Shown piece by piece: positions 53,027 through 63,088 of a DNA stretch of 64,000 nucleotides. The translations under genes were made by a program, and so were the position numbers. Numbering within the stretch: position 1 is the stretch's first letter; the number at the start of each line of letters is the position of its first letter. The notes beneath the pieces were generated by a model. It ran no database searches, was not told where the DNA came from, and was given only the letters and a program-made list of their open reading frames with translations. This DNA comes from Streptococcus infantis SK970 (GTDB lineage Bacteria; Bacillota; Bacilli; Lactobacillales; Streptococcaceae), in the NCBI GenBank assembly GCA_000223255.2, contig AFUT01000009.1:1-64000 (forward strand), read 5' to 3'.

Positions 53027-53070
53027 AAAAAGCTCAAAATCAGAAGGTGAATTTCTGATTTTGAGCTTTT
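53027..53070. terminator. bidirectional terminator downstream of the potassium importer gene
   Basis: AAAAGCTCAAAATCAGAA and its complement form an 18-bp stem with short loop. It serves the minus-strand gene that ends at 53073 and insulates it from rpmH. Confidence 0.88.
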
Positions 53071-53072
53071 CT

Positions 53073-54917
53073 TTATTCTTTCAAATGATAAGAGTAGCTA
53101 GCAATGACGACATCTTCGTGCCATCTGAGAGCATATTTTAATTTAAGGCTCATTTGATTGTGGAGGATATTTTGCCAAGGCTTGTTAGGGATAAATTGAG
53201 GTACTAGAACTGTAACTGTGTAGTTCTTTTTCTTGGCTTCTTGAGATATTTTTCGAACATAGCGAACTGTTGGTGTGATGATATCGCGATAGCTAGTAGT
53301 AATGTTTTTTAGAGTGATATTTGGGAAGTAGTCGGCGAATTCTTGGAGGATTTCTTGGTCTTTTTCCTCCGTTTCCTTTGTGGAAATGTGCATAGCCAAA
53401 ACTTCATCTCCTATGCTTTGAGCGTAATTAATCGCTCCAACGCTGACTCGAGTAACATTTCCCACTAAGACAAGGACGACATTGCCATCGTAGGTTTTCT
53501 TTTGAATTCCTTCATAAAGTCGAAGTTGTTTGGCTACTTTTTGGTAATGATTGTGTATGGACAAGAAGAGGAAGGTTAAGACTAGGATAATTGGGAAGAA
53601 GGGCCAGATATCTCCAAGTCTAAAGAAGAGTAAGATAAGAACGATAGCATAACAAATGATGGCACCGAGGATATTTGCAAAGGCAGATTTTAAGAAATGA
53701 GAGCCTTTTTCTTTTTTCCAGTGGCGAATCATCCCAGTTTGAGAAAGTGCAAAAGGAACGAAAACTCCGATAGTATAGAGAGGAATCAAGCGTTCTGTAT
53801 TTCCGTTAAAAATGAGCAGAAGAATCATAGCGCCAAATGCTAGTGTTAAGATACCGTTTGAGTAACCTAGGCGGTCTCCCTTCTCCATAAAGAGATGGGG
53901 CATGTACTTGTTCTTAGCCATGTTGTAGGCCAACATCGGGAAGGCCGAAAAACCAGTATTTGCAGCAACGGCCAAGATTAGGGCTGTTGAAAATTGGAAG
54001 AGATAATAAACAATCTGACCAAGAGTTGAATCCCCTAAAATTCCTTTAGCCATTTGTGAGAGGATTGTTTCTCCGTGTTGAGGTGTAATCCCCATCCAGT
54101 AGTTTAAAAAGGTAATCCCTGCAAATAGAAATCCAAGAATCAGAGACATGATGGTCAGTGTCTGAGCGGCGTTCTTCTCTTTAGGAGTTTTGAAAAATGG
54201 AACAGCATTTGAGATTGCTTCAACCCCGGTTAATGAAGCTGAACCGCTGGTAAAGGCTCTTAAAATCAGGACGATTGAGAGACTTGGGACTGTTTGACCA
54301 ATAGAGGAAGTTGCATGATAGCTGAGAGAACCTGTCAATAGTTGGAAGATACCAAACAATAAGAGGAAGACTGTACTAAAGATAAAAAGATAGACCGGAA
54401 TCATCAGAGAACTAGCAGATTCCCTCAAGCCTCTCAGATTCAAAAGCATGAGTAAACAGACCAGAAAAATAGAAATGTGGAGGTTGTAGGGATGGAGAGC
54501 AGGAAGTGCAGCAGTGATTGCATCCGCACCTGCAGCCACAGATACGGCTACTGTTAGCATGTAGTCAACAAGCAGGCTTCCTCCAGCAATCAAACCTAAC
54601 TCAGGGGAGAGGTTTTCTCGAGTAACCATATAGGCTCCCCCGCCTTGAGGGTAGGCATGGATGATTTGTCGATAAGATATCGTTAGGCTAGCTAGTAGTA
54701 AGAGGACAAAAATGCCGATAGGGAGACTCCACCAAATAGCTAGGGGAGAAAGACTAGCCAAGACGAGGATGACCTGCTCGGGTCCATAAGCGATAGAAGA
54801 TAGGGCATCACTTGAAAGCATTGCAAGTGCCTGTGTTTTTCCAAGAAGTCCTCCTTCACCTTCAGTTAAGGACTTGAGAGGACGACCGATAAAGGTATAT
54901 TTTAGTTTTGTAAACAT
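53073..54917 (-). CDS. KimA-like potassium importer (APC superfamily)
   Basis: 614 aa. Sequence blocks MLSSDALSSIAYGPEQ, YPQGGGAYMVTRENL, GLIAGGSLLVDYML and ANTGFSAFPMLAYNMAKN match my memory of B. subtilis KimA (YdaO), a K+/H+ symporter. Twelve membrane helices lie in residues ~30-460, then a cytoplasmic USP-like domain that in KimA binds cyclic di-AMP. Start at 54917 after GGAAAGAAA. Promoter TTGACG-17-TATAAT at 54953-54979 on this strand. No ydaO riboswitch fits in the short leader. Confidence 0.85.
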   Translation of the reverse strand: MFTKLKYTFIGRPLKSLTEGEGGLLGKTQALAMLSSDALSSIAYGPEQVILVLASLSPLAIWWSLPIGIFVLLLLASLTISYRQIIHAYPQGGGAYMVTRENLSPELGLIAGGSLLVDYMLTVAVSVAAGADAITAALPALHPYNLHISIFLVCLLMLLNLRGLRESASSLMIPVYLFIFSTVFLLLFGIFQLLTGSLSYHATSSIGQTVPSLSIVLILRAFTSGSASLTGVEAISNAVPFFKTPKEKNAAQTLTIMSLILGFLFAGITFLNYWMGITPQHGETILSQMAKGILGDSTLGQIVYYLFQFSTALILAVAANTGFSAFPMLAYNMAKNKYMPHLFMEKGDRLGYSNGILTLAFGAMILLLIFNGNTERLIPLYTIGVFVPFALSQTGMIRHWKKEKGSHFLKSAFANILGAIICYAIVLILLFFRLGDIWPFFPIILVLTFLFLSIHNHYQKVAKQLRLYEGIQKKTYDGNVVLVLVGNVTRVSVGAINYAQSIGDEVLAMHISTKETEEKDQEILQEFADYFPNITLKNITTSYRDIITPTVRYVRKISQEAKKKNYTVTVLVPQFIPNKPWQNILHNQMSLKLKYALRWHEDVVIASYSYHLKE

Positions 54918-55069
54918 TTTCTTTCCTTTTTTGAAAGTTTTAATAAGAGCTATTATACTGCTATGAGAATAAGTCGTCAAGAAAAAATGAATGATTTCAA
55001 AATATTTTTCCTATAAGGATGAGACTAGTTTTTGGTATAATAGAAGGTAGAAAAAACGAGGAAATATAA

Positions 55070-55846
55070 ATGATTTTTGATACTCATACCCACTTGAATG
55101 TGGAAGAATTTTTGGGATGCGAAGAAGAAGAACTTGCCTTAGCGGCTGAAATGGGTGTAACTCGGATGAATATTGTTGGTTTTGACAAACCGACTATTGA
55201 GCGTGCTCTTGAACTAGTGGACAAGTATGACCAACTCTATGCGACGATTGGCTGGCATCCAACGGAAGCAGGGACATACACAGAGGAAGTGGAGTCTTAC
55301 TTGCTAGAAAAACTAAAACATCCAAAAGTTGTTGCCTTGGGCGAGATTGGTTTGGACTATCATTGGATGACAGCGCCTAAAGAAGTGCAGGAGCAAGTTT
55401 TCCGCCGTCAGATTCAGCTATCTAAGGAACTGGACTTACCTTTTGTAGTTCACACCCGTGATGCGCTCGAAGATACCTATGAAATTATCAAAAGTGAAGG
55501 CGTCGGTCCCCGTGGTGGCATCATGCATTCCTTCTCTGGTTCTTTGGATTGGGCGGAGAAGTTTGTGGAGTTAGGTATGACCATTTCATTTTCCGGGGTG
55601 GTGACCTTTAAAAAAGCGACAGACATTCAGGAGGCTGCCAAAGAGTTACCTTTGGATAAGATTTTGGTAGAGACAGATGCCCCTTATCTAGCCCCTGTAC
55701 CCAAGCGTGGTCGTGAAAACAAGACAGCATACACGCGCTATGTAGTAGACTTTATCGCCGATTTGCGTGGCATGACGACAGAAGAATTAGCTGCTGCGAC
55801 AAGTGCCAATGCTGAACGAATATTTGGACTGGAACATAAATCATGA
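55070..55846 (+). CDS. tatD: TatD family metal-dependent hydrolase
   Basis: 258 aa. Amidohydrolase-fold DNase with FDTHTHLNVEEF at the start, ALGEIGLDYHW near residue 97, FVVHTRDA near 125 and ETDAPYLAP near 203. TATAAT 30 bp upstream. It overlaps rnmV by 4 bp; tatD-rnmV-rsmA clustering is common in Firmicutes. Confidence 0.94.
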   Translation: MIFDTHTHLNVEEFLGCEEEELALAAEMGVTRMNIVGFDKPTIERALELVDKYDQLYATIGWHPTEAGTYTEEVESYLLEKLKHPKVVALGEIGLDYHWMTAPKEVQEQVFRRQIQLSKELDLPFVVHTRDALEDTYEIIKSEGVGPRGGIMHSFSGSLDWAEKFVELGMTISFSGVVTFKKATDIQEAAKELPLDKILVETDAPYLAPVPKRGRENKTAYTRYVVDFIADLRGMTTEELAAATSANAERIFGLEHKS

Positions 55847-56406
55847 AAGAGAAAATTTCCCAAGTCATCGTAGTCGAAGGGCGTGATGATACGGCCAATC
55901 TCAAACGTTACTTTGATGTAGAGACCTATGAGACTCGTGGCTCCGCTATCAATGAGCAGGACCTTGAACGAATCCAACGTTTACACCAACGTCATGGAGT
56001 CATTGTCTTTACAGATCCTGACTTTAACGGAGAACGCATCCGTCGGATGATTATGACGGCCGTCCCGACAGTTCAACACGCCTTTCTCAAACGTGATGAG
56101 GCAGCGCCTAAATCCAAGACCAAGGGACGTTCACTGGGAATCGAACATGCCAGTTATGAAGACTTGAAGACAGCACTAGAACAAGTAACAGAACAGTTTG
56201 AAGTAGAAAGTGACTTTGATATTAAGCGTAGCGACTTGATTCGTCTTGGTTTTTTAGCAGGAACAGACAGTCGGAAGCGTAGGGAGTATCTAGGAGAAAG
56301 CCTTCGTATCGGTTATTCCAATGGCAAACAGATCCTCAAACGTTTGGAATTGTTTGGCATCAGTTTAGCTGAAGTTGAAGATGCCATGAAATCATATGAG
56401 AATTGA
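55843..56406 (+). CDS. rnmV: ribonuclease M5
   Basis: 187 aa. Toprim domain with IVVEGRDDTANLKRYF and FTDPDFNGERIRRM near residue 62. Matures 5S rRNA in Gram-positives. ATGA overlap with tatD. Confidence 0.95.
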   Translation: MKEKISQVIVVEGRDDTANLKRYFDVETYETRGSAINEQDLERIQRLHQRHGVIVFTDPDFNGERIRRMIMTAVPTVQHAFLKRDEAAPKSKTKGRSLGIEHASYEDLKTALEQVTEQFEVESDFDIKRSDLIRLGFLAGTDSRKRREYLGESLRIGYSNGKQILKRLELFGISLAEVEDAMKSYEN

Positions 56407-56539
56407 GAAACTCCCCCAAAATGTGGAGGGAATGTGATACAATAGAAGTAATCATATACGGTTTAATCAGGCTTGGTAGCAAGCATTAGAAAAGTGACTC
56501 CATAGGGTTTAAGCTGAGTGGAGATAATGAGGAAAAGTT

Positions 56540-57967
56540 ATGGGAATCTTTGATTTTTTAAAAAAGACAGAAGCAACAAAAACAACTGAAATAACTGAAT
56601 CCAATAAGGAAGCAGAAGAGTCTAAAAACAATGCATGTGTGGGAGTTTTGGACTTTCTCCCAATGAAAGAAACGAATCAATTATTGATCGTTGGGAGTCT
56701 AGAAGGTAGTATCAAGGTTGGAGATCAGTTGCAGTTTTGCAATCCCGACCAAGGAATGGAAAGTCTTGGTACTGTAGAGGTTAAAAAACTCAGCAGTCAA
56801 AACAAAGATGCAGATAGTCTAACGGATCAAGTTCTTGCCCATCTAGTGGTTGATAGGATTCCTTCTTTGGATAAACTGAAAAAGGGAAGTGTGCTCTTTA
56901 GTTCAGGTGTTGAGGAAGAGCAAAAATTATCTAGCTATTCAGATGCTCTTTATCGTGCTTTTGTAGCCATTCAAGAGGGGCAATTGACTAATGAAGACTA
57001 TTTGGCAGCTAGCCTTGATGATAGCGTAGAGATTTCACGTCTCTTTTTATGGAAATGCCGTCAAAATCAGGAAACTGAAAGTGAAGAAAGCTATCAAGCC
57101 AACACTCGTAAGTTGGAACGTCTCGCGGAAATCGTCAAGGACAAGTTGTTAGCAGCAGATTCAGTTTATGCAGTTTATTCAGAAAAAACAGGCGAACCCT
57201 ATCTTTTTTCAACGACCTATGACAGGGGAGAAGAGGGCTATCTTTGCACGGATCCCATGATTATGCTTTTGACACCATCTTGGTATCGCCAATTCAAGGA
57301 AACCATTGATAGTCGACCAAACTCAGTCGTAAAACTGATTGAAAATACGGAAGATAAAAAAGGGATTGAGAATTTCCTTGGGACAGCCTTTTACTTAAAT
57401 GGTGCCTTGGGAGCAATCTTTAATTCCAAGGAAGTTAGCATCAGTGCCTCGGCCTTGGTTCAAAAACCAGATTTTTCTAATTTGCCAGAAATACAAGTTC
57501 CTGTCATGAATCCTGACCTAGTAAGATGGATGCTCTTGATGGGGCAGATGGACCAACCGACTACAGAGGAGCAAGAACTAGTTTATGGGCTTTACTACAA
57601 GTTCTTCTCTATGGCTATGCCTAAAGCAAAATTCTTGCTTCCATTAGATGCAACATCAGGATTCCCAGAGGATAATTCAGAAGGAAATTCCTTTGTTTTG
57701 GAAAAAGACGCTAACTTTAATATTCCCGTTAGAGAAGGAAAAGATGGGCGAAACGCTGTTCCAGTATTTACAGATTGGAAACGTCTGAGAATGGTTTTTG
57801 ATGAAAAATGGAATGGGATGATTGAAGAAGCTGGAGGCATGATTGAAGGCTTTGACTATGCCATAAACCCAACGGAATACTATGAAGCGGGTGCCTATGT
57901 TAGCCTAACAACTTTTAGAGACATGCAAAAACTTAGTGAGGAACAAGAAGGAAGAGCTCAAGAATAG
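56540..57967 (+). CDS. SseB domain protein, unknown role
   Basis: 475 aa. The N-terminus is MGIFDFLKKTEATKTTEI, and residues ~25-130 form a beta-rich translation-factor-like region (VGSLEGSIKVGDQLQF). Residues ~370-470 hold an SseB-like domain (RNAVPVFTDWKRLRMVF). No enzyme motif. Its own promoter-like TGTGATACAAT lies about 100 bp upstream, in an otherwise empty 130-bp gap. Confidence 0.7.
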   Translation: MGIFDFLKKTEATKTTEITESNKEAEESKNNACVGVLDFLPMKETNQLLIVGSLEGSIKVGDQLQFCNPDQGMESLGTVEVKKLSSQNKDADSLTDQVLAHLVVDRIPSLDKLKKGSVLFSSGVEEEQKLSSYSDALYRAFVAIQEGQLTNEDYLAASLDDSVEISRLFLWKCRQNQETESEESYQANTRKLERLAEIVKDKLLAADSVYAVYSEKTGEPYLFSTTYDRGEEGYLCTDPMIMLLTPSWYRQFKETIDSRPNSVVKLIENTEDKKGIENFLGTAFYLNGALGAIFNSKEVSISASALVQKPDFSNLPEIQVPVMNPDLVRWMLLMGQMDQPTTEEQELVYGLYYKFFSMAMPKAKFLLPLDATSGFPEDNSEGNSFVLEKDANFNIPVREGKDGRNAVPVFTDWKRLRMVFDEKWNGMIEEAGGMIEGFDYAINPTEYYEAGAYVSLTTFRDMQKLSEEQEGRAQE

Positions 57968-58056
57968 AAAGTTCTTGTACATTAGGAAACTATATAGTTT
58001 TATCTACATCCTACTTAAACCACTAACCTTTTTCAAAGATTGTGAAAGGAAACGAT

Positions 58057-58767
58057 ATGGCAAATAGAAGTTATATTTACTTAAAAAACGGAGATGAAGC
58101 CCGTATTCTAACAGAGGGAATTTACACAGTACCCTATTTTTGGCAATTGTTTTGGGATGAAGAAGATTTAAAAGCTCCGATTGCTCTCTGGGAAACAGCA
58201 GAAAAACTGGAAGAAGATGAAGAGCAAGCAGAAATATTTTACCAAGAGCAGAATGTAGATATCTTGCTTTCTATTGAAAAATTCCAGCAGAATGCCCTCA
58301 AAAACCGATCTTTTTTAGAAGAGAATGCCCCGCAATCCGTGCAACTATATGATGCCTTTGTTCATTATATTCTTGCAAACGTAAAAGATGGTGATGTGTT
58401 AGGATTTGATCTTTTGGATGTAGTTTTTATGGACCAAGTCTCTGTAGTCGCTGATAAACTGTTAAAAAATATCCGAGCTATTCGGGAAAATCAACCCAAA
58501 GATTTAGATTTTTCTCTAACGGATGAGAACTTAATAGGCCTTGCTATGGGCTTTCCTGATTATTATGCTTCAGAATTATTGCCAGAAGACAATATTCTAG
58601 ATTCGGTTGCCTATCAGGATGAATTGAAGAAAATGACCCCCCAAGAAGATAAAAAACAGCTTGATATGACTGGAGCTGATTCAAAAGGGAACAAACATCG
58701 TGTTCTATTTGTATTTTGGATTTTGTTGGCAGGAATTATGTGGTTTCTATATATTATTTTTAGCTAA
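58057..58767 (+). CDS. tail-anchored protein, unknown function
   Basis: 236 aa. A soluble acidic N-terminal domain (RSYIYLKNGDEARILTEGIY) is followed by a C-terminal membrane helix (VLFVFWILLAGIMWFLYIIF), so it is probably tail-anchored facing the cytoplasm. ATG at 58057 after GAAAGGAAA. Pairs with the SseB-like gene upstream. No named family. Confidence 0.7.
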   Translation: MANRSYIYLKNGDEARILTEGIYTVPYFWQLFWDEEDLKAPIALWETAEKLEEDEEQAEIFYQEQNVDILLSIEKFQQNALKNRSFLEENAPQSVQLYDAFVHYILANVKDGDVLGFDLLDVVFMDQVSVVADKLLKNIRAIRENQPKDLDFSLTDENLIGLAMGFPDYYASELLPEDNILDSVAYQDELKKMTPQEDKKQLDMTGADSKGNKHRVLFVFWILLAGIMWFLYIIFS

Positions 58768-58786
58768 TAATTAGAAAAGAGAGTAA

Positions 58787-59659
58787 ATGAGAATTGCAGA
58801 TTATAGCGTGACCAAGGCAGTACTGGAGCGTCACGGTTTTACCTTTAAAAAATCCTTCGGGCAAAATTTCTTGACCGATACCAATATCCTTCAAAAAATT
58901 GTGGATACGGCTGAAGTTGATGATCAAGTCAATGTCATCGAGATTGGGCCAGGGATTGGTGCCTTGACGGAGTTTTTGGCTGAGCGTGCAGCAGAGGTCA
59001 TGGCATTTGAGATTGACCACCGCTTGGTACCAATCCTAGCGGATACTTTGCGGGATTTTGACAATGTGACTGTAGTAAACGAAGACATACTAAAAGTTGA
59101 CTTGGCACAGCACATCCAGAATTTTAAAAATCCTGACTTACCAATTAAGGTAGTAGCAAACTTGCCTTACTATATCACAACTCCTATTCTCATGCACTTG
59201 ATTGAAAGTGGGATTCCTTTTAGTGAGTTTGTGGTCATGATGCAAAAAGAAGTGGCAGATCGTATCTCTGCTCAACCAAATACCAAGGCTTACGGTAGCT
59301 TGTCGATTGCCGTTCAGTATTACATGACAGCCAAGGTTGCTTTTATCGTACCTCGTACAGTCTTTGTGCCAGCCCCAAATGTAGACTCAGCTATCCTGAA
59401 AATGGTACGCCGTCCAGAACCAGCGGTTGCGGTAGAAAATGAGAATTTCTTCTTTAAGGTTTCCAAGGCTAGTTTCACTCATCGTCGTAAGACCTTGTGG
59501 AATAACTTGACAGGTTATTTTGGAAAGACCGAGGAAGTTAAGGATAAGTTGACCAAGGCTCTGGAACAGGCCGGATTATCACCAAGTGTACGTGGAGAAG
59601 CACTTAGCTTAGAAGAATTTGCCAGTCTAGCAGACGCACTTAAAGGACAAGGACTCTAA
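58787..59659 (+). CDS. rsmA: 16S rRNA A1518/A1519 dimethyltransferase
   Basis: 290 aa. SAM motif [16 protein letters not shown] near residue 47 and catalytic [13 protein letters not shown] near residue 124. KsgA family, acting late in 30S assembly. First gene of the run rsmA-rsgA-rpe-thiN, joined by 1-10 bp gaps or overlaps. Confidence 0.97.
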   Translation: MRIADYSVTKAVLERHGFTFKKSFGQNFLTDTNILQKIVDTAEVDDQVNVIEIGPGIGALTEFLAERAAEVMAFEIDHRLVPILADTLRDFDNVTVVNEDILKVDLAQHIQNFKNPDLPIKVVANLPYYITTPILMHLIESGIPFSEFVVMMQKEVADRISAQPNTKAYGSLSIAVQYYMTAKVAFIVPRTVFVPAPNVDSAILKMVRRPEPAVAVENENFFFKVSKASFTHRRKTLWNNLTGYFGKTEEVKDKLTKALEQAGLSPSVRGEALSLEEFASLADALKGQGL

Positions 59660-59660
59660 G

Positions 59661-60538
59661 ATGCAGGGACAAATCATTAAAGCCTTGGCGGGTTTCTACT
59701 ATGTGGAGAGTGATGGCAAGGTTTATCAAACACGCGCGCGTGGGAATTTTCGTAAAAAAGGCCATACACCCTATGTTGGAGATTGGGTAGATTTTTCTGC
59801 GGAGGAAAATTCCGAAGGTTATATTCTCAAGATTCACGAACGAAAAAATAGTTTGGTTCGTCCACCCATTGTCAATATTGATCAAGCTGTTGTTATTATG
59901 TCCGTTAAAGAACCTGACTTTAATAGCAACTTGCTGGATCGCTTCTTGGTTCTTTTAGAGCATAGGGGCATTCATCCTATCGTCTATATTTCCAAGATGG
60001 ACTTACTGGAAGATGGGGGAGAACTGGATTTTTACGAGAAGACTTATCGTGCTATTGGTTACGATTTTGTGACTAGTAATGAGGAACTCTTACCCTTGTT
60101 GACAGACAAAGTGACAGTCTTTATGGGGCAGACAGGTGTTGGAAAGTCAACCCTCCTTAATAAAATTGCACCTGACCTCAATCTAGAGACGGGAGAAATC
60201 TCTGATAGTCTAGGCCGTGGTCGTCATACTACTCGAGTTGTTAGTTTTTACAATCTCAATGGTGGAAAGATTGCGGACACTCCGGGATTTTCATCACTGG
60301 ATTACGAAGTGTCAACGGCTGAAGACCTCAATCAGGCCTTTCCAGAGATTGCTAGTGTCAGTCGTGATTGTAAGTTCCGTACTTGTACCCATACTCATGA
60401 GCCATCATGCGCAGTGAAACCAGCAGTAGAAGAGGGTACCATTGCGACCTTCCGTTTTGACAACTACCTGCAGTTCCTCAGTGAGATTGAAAATCGCAGA
60501 GAAACCTATAAAAAAGTCAGTAAAAAATTCCAAAATAA
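59661..60538 (+). pseudogene. rsgA: ribosome small subunit GTPase RsgA (apparent loss of stop)
   Basis: 292 aa expected. Circularly permuted GTPase: SKMD (G4) near residue 113, GQTGVGKST (G1) near 156, ADTPGFSS (G3) near 205, then a zinc finger [14 protein letters not shown]. The frame runs on into rpe because the A run at 60522-60527 has six A; seven would give SKKIPK and TAA at 60536. A GAG ribosome site before rpe argues for two genes. Confidence 0.93.
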
Positions 60539-60548
60539 GGAGAAACCT

Positions 60549-61205
60549 ATGTCTCAATACAAGATTGCTCCGTCAATTCTGGCAGCAGATTATGCCAACT
60601 TTGAACGTGAAATTAAACGCCTAGAAGCAACTGGGGCAGAATACGCCCATATCGATATCATGGATGGTCATTTTGTACCTCAGATCAGCTTTGGTGCAGG
60701 TGTAGTCGAAAGTCTTCGACCTCATAGTAAGATGGTCTTTGACTGCCACTTGATGGTCTCTAATCCTGAACATCATTTAGAAGACTTTGCTCGTGCAGGA
60801 GCGGATATCATCAGCATACATGTCGAGGCAACACCTCATATCCATGGCGCTCTTCAAAAGATTCGTTCTCTCGGTGTTAAACCTTCTGTTGTCATTAACC
60901 CTGGTACGCCTGTTGAAGCCATTAAACATGTCCTTCATTTGGTGGACCAAGTCTTGGTGATGACAGTTAATCCTGGATTTGGTGGGCAAGCTTTCCTACC
61001 TGAAACCATGGACAAGGTTCGTGAGTTGGTTGTACTTCGTGAGGAGAAGGCCTTGAACTTTGAAATCGAAGTCGATGGCGGGATTGATGATAAAACGATT
61101 GCTCAAGCCAAAGAAGCTGGTGCGACAGTTTTTGTAGCAGGTTCTTATGTATTTAAGGGAGATGTCAATGAACGAGTGCAAGCTCTCAGAAATCAACTGG
61201 ACTAG
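60549..61205 (+). CDS. rpe: ribulose-phosphate 3-epimerase
   Basis: 218 aa TIM barrel of the pentose phosphate pathway. Motifs [30 protein letters not shown] and [12 protein letters not shown]; catalytic Asp in EVDGGID. ATG at 60549 follows AAGGAGAAA. In the given sequence the frame is open through rsgA, giving an apparent 514-aa fusion that I consider an artefact. Confidence 0.95.
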   Translation: MSQYKIAPSILAADYANFEREIKRLEATGAEYAHIDIMDGHFVPQISFGAGVVESLRPHSKMVFDCHLMVSNPEHHLEDFARAGADIISIHVEATPHIHGALQKIRSLGVKPSVVINPGTPVEAIKHVLHLVDQVLVMTVNPGFGGQAFLPETMDKVRELVVLREEKALNFEIEVDGGIDDKTIAQAKEAGATVFVAGSYVFKGDVNERVQALRNQLD

Positions 61206-61830
61206 GGTTGCAGTTTTTGCTGGTGGAGATCGTGGACATTATCGGACAGATTTTGATTGTTTTGTCGGTGTGGATCGAGGCTCACTCTGGGTACTGGAGA
61301 AAAAACTTCCTCTTGCTTTAGCAGTTGGGGATTTTGATTCTGTGACTGTAGAAGAACGTCAGTTGATTCATGCACGTGCCCAACACTTTGTTCAAGCCCA
61401 GCCAGAAAAAGATGATACCGATCTGGAACTAGCACTTTTAACGATTTTTGAAAAAAATCCTCAAGCTCAGGTGACTATTTTTGGTGCCCTAGGTGGTCGC
61501 ATCGATCATATGTTGGCCAATGTCTTTCTACCCAGCAATCCCAAATTGGCACCCTATATGCGCCAAATAGAGATTGAGGATAGGCAAAACTTGATTAGCT
61601 ATTGCCCAGAAGGGACTAGTCAACTAGAGCCACGTTCGGACTACGATTATCTGGCCTTTATACCAGTTCGGGATAGCCAGTTGACTATTCTTGGTGCCAA
61701 GTATGAACTGACAGAGGAGAATTTTTTCTTTAAGAAAGTTTACGCTTCTAACGAATATATAGATAGGGAAGTTTCAGTGACTTGCCCAGATGGCTATGTG
61801 GTTGTACTGCATAGCAAGGACAGGAGATAG
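61168..61830 (+). CDS. thiN: thiamine pyrophosphokinase
   Basis: 220 aa. Converts thiamine to TPP with [30 protein letters not shown] and [11 protein letters not shown] are the conserved acidic sites; [15 protein letters not shown] follows. ATG at 61168 after AAGGGAGA, overlapping rpe by 38 bp. Confidence 0.93.
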   Translation: MNECKLSEINWTRVAVFAGGDRGHYRTDFDCFVGVDRGSLWVLEKKLPLALAVGDFDSVTVEERQLIHARAQHFVQAQPEKDDTDLELALLTIFEKNPQAQVTIFGALGGRIDHMLANVFLPSNPKLAPYMRQIEIEDRQNLISYCPEGTSQLEPRSDYDYLAFIPVRDSQLTILGAKYELTEENFFFKKVYASNEYIDREVSVTCPDGYVVVLHSKDRR

Positions 61831-61831
61831 G

Positions 61832-63088
61832 ATGGAGATTATATTACTACTGTTACTAATTGCTAACCTAGCCGGCCTCTTTCTTATTTGGCAGAGGCAG
61901 GAAAAGCAGGAGAAATACCTGACCAAGAGTTTAGAAGACCAGGCAGATAACCTTTCAGATCAGTTAGATTATCGATTTGAGCAAGCGCGACAAGCAAGCC
62001 AGCTGGACCAAAAAAATCTTGAAGTGGCTGTCAGTGACCGTTTGCAGGAGGTGCGAATCGAATTGCACCAAGGTCTGACTCAGGTTCGACAGGAGATGAA
62101 TGAAAACCTCCTCCAAACCAGAGATAAGACTGACCAAAGACTACAGGCTTTGCAGGAGTCAAATGAGCAACGTTTAGAGCAGATGCGCCAAACGGTCGAG
62201 GAAAAGTTAGAAAAGACCTTGCAGACACGTTTGCAAGCGTCTTTCGAGACAGTTTCCAAGCAATTGGAATCTGTCAATCGTGGCCTTGGAGAAATGCAGA
62301 CGGTTGCCCGTGATGTAGGCGCCCTTAATAAGGTCTTATCTGGTACAAAAACTCGAGGAATTCTAGGAGAATTACAATTGGGGCAGATTATCGAAGATAT
62401 CATGACACCTGCCCAGTATGAGCGAGAATACGCAACGGTTGAAAACTCCAGTGAACGAGTGGAGTACGCTATCAAGTTACCTGGCCAAGGCGACCAAGAA
62501 TATGTTTATCTACCAATTGACTCTAAGTTTCCACTGGCGGATTATTACCGCTTAGAAGAGGCTTATGAAGCAGGTGATAAGGAAGAAATCGAAAATTGTC
62601 GCAAATCACTCCAAACAAGCGTTAAGCGTTTTGCCAAAGATATCAAGAACAAGTACATAGCACCACCAAGGACGACCAATTTTGGAGTTTTGTTTGTTCC
62701 GACAGAAGGTCTTTACTCAGAAATCGTTAGAAATCCGAATTTCTTTGATGGTTTGAGACGGGAAGAGCAGATTATCGTAGCTGGACCAAGTACCTTGTCA
62801 GCCCTTCTCAACTCCCTATCGGTAGGCTTCAAAACTCTCAATATCCAAAAGAGTGCTGATCATATCAGTAAAACCCTTGCTAGTGTTAAGACCGAGTTTG
62901 ACAAGTTCGGAGGCATTCTGGTCAAGGCACAAAAACATCTCCAACATGCCTCTGGCAATATTGATGAGTTATTAAACCGTCGCACCACAGCTATCGAGCG
63001 AACGCTCCGTCACATTGAGTTATCAGAAGGTGAGCCAGCGCTTGATCTACTCCAGTTCCAAGAAGATGAGGAAGAATATGAAGATTAG
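61832..63088 (+). CDS. rmuC: RmuC family protein
   Basis: 418 aa. N-terminal membrane helix (IILLLLLIANLAGLFLIW), long coiled coil (residues ~30-170), then the RmuC nuclease-fold domain (KTRGILGELQLGQIIEDIM, YLPIDSKFPLADYYR). Linked to limiting DNA rearrangement. ATG at 61832 after AGGAGATAG. Confidence 0.94.
   Translation: MEIILLLLLIANLAGLFLIWQRQEKQEKYLTKSLEDQADNLSDQLDYRFEQARQASQLDQKNLEVAVSDRLQEVRIELHQGLTQVRQEMNENLLQTRDKTDQRLQALQESNEQRLEQMRQTVEEKLEKTLQTRLQASFETVSKQLESVNRGLGEMQTVARDVGALNKVLSGTKTRGILGELQLGQIIEDIMTPAQYEREYATVENSSERVEYAIKLPGQGDQEYVYLPIDSKFPLADYYRLEEAYEAGDKEEIENCRKSLQTSVKRFAKDIKNKYIAPPRTTNFGVLFVPTEGLYSEIVRNPNFFDGLRREEQIIVAGPSTLSALLNSLSVGFKTLNIQKSADHISKTLASVKTEFDKFGGILVKAQKHLQHASGNIDELLNRRTTAIERTLRHIELSEGEPALDLLQFQEDEEEYED

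Noticed and set aside
59661..61205. Novel bifunctional RsgA-Rpe protein
   Set aside because: A single missing A in a run explains the read-through, and rpe keeps its own ribosome site and ATG. It fits the homopolymer-loss pattern across the window.
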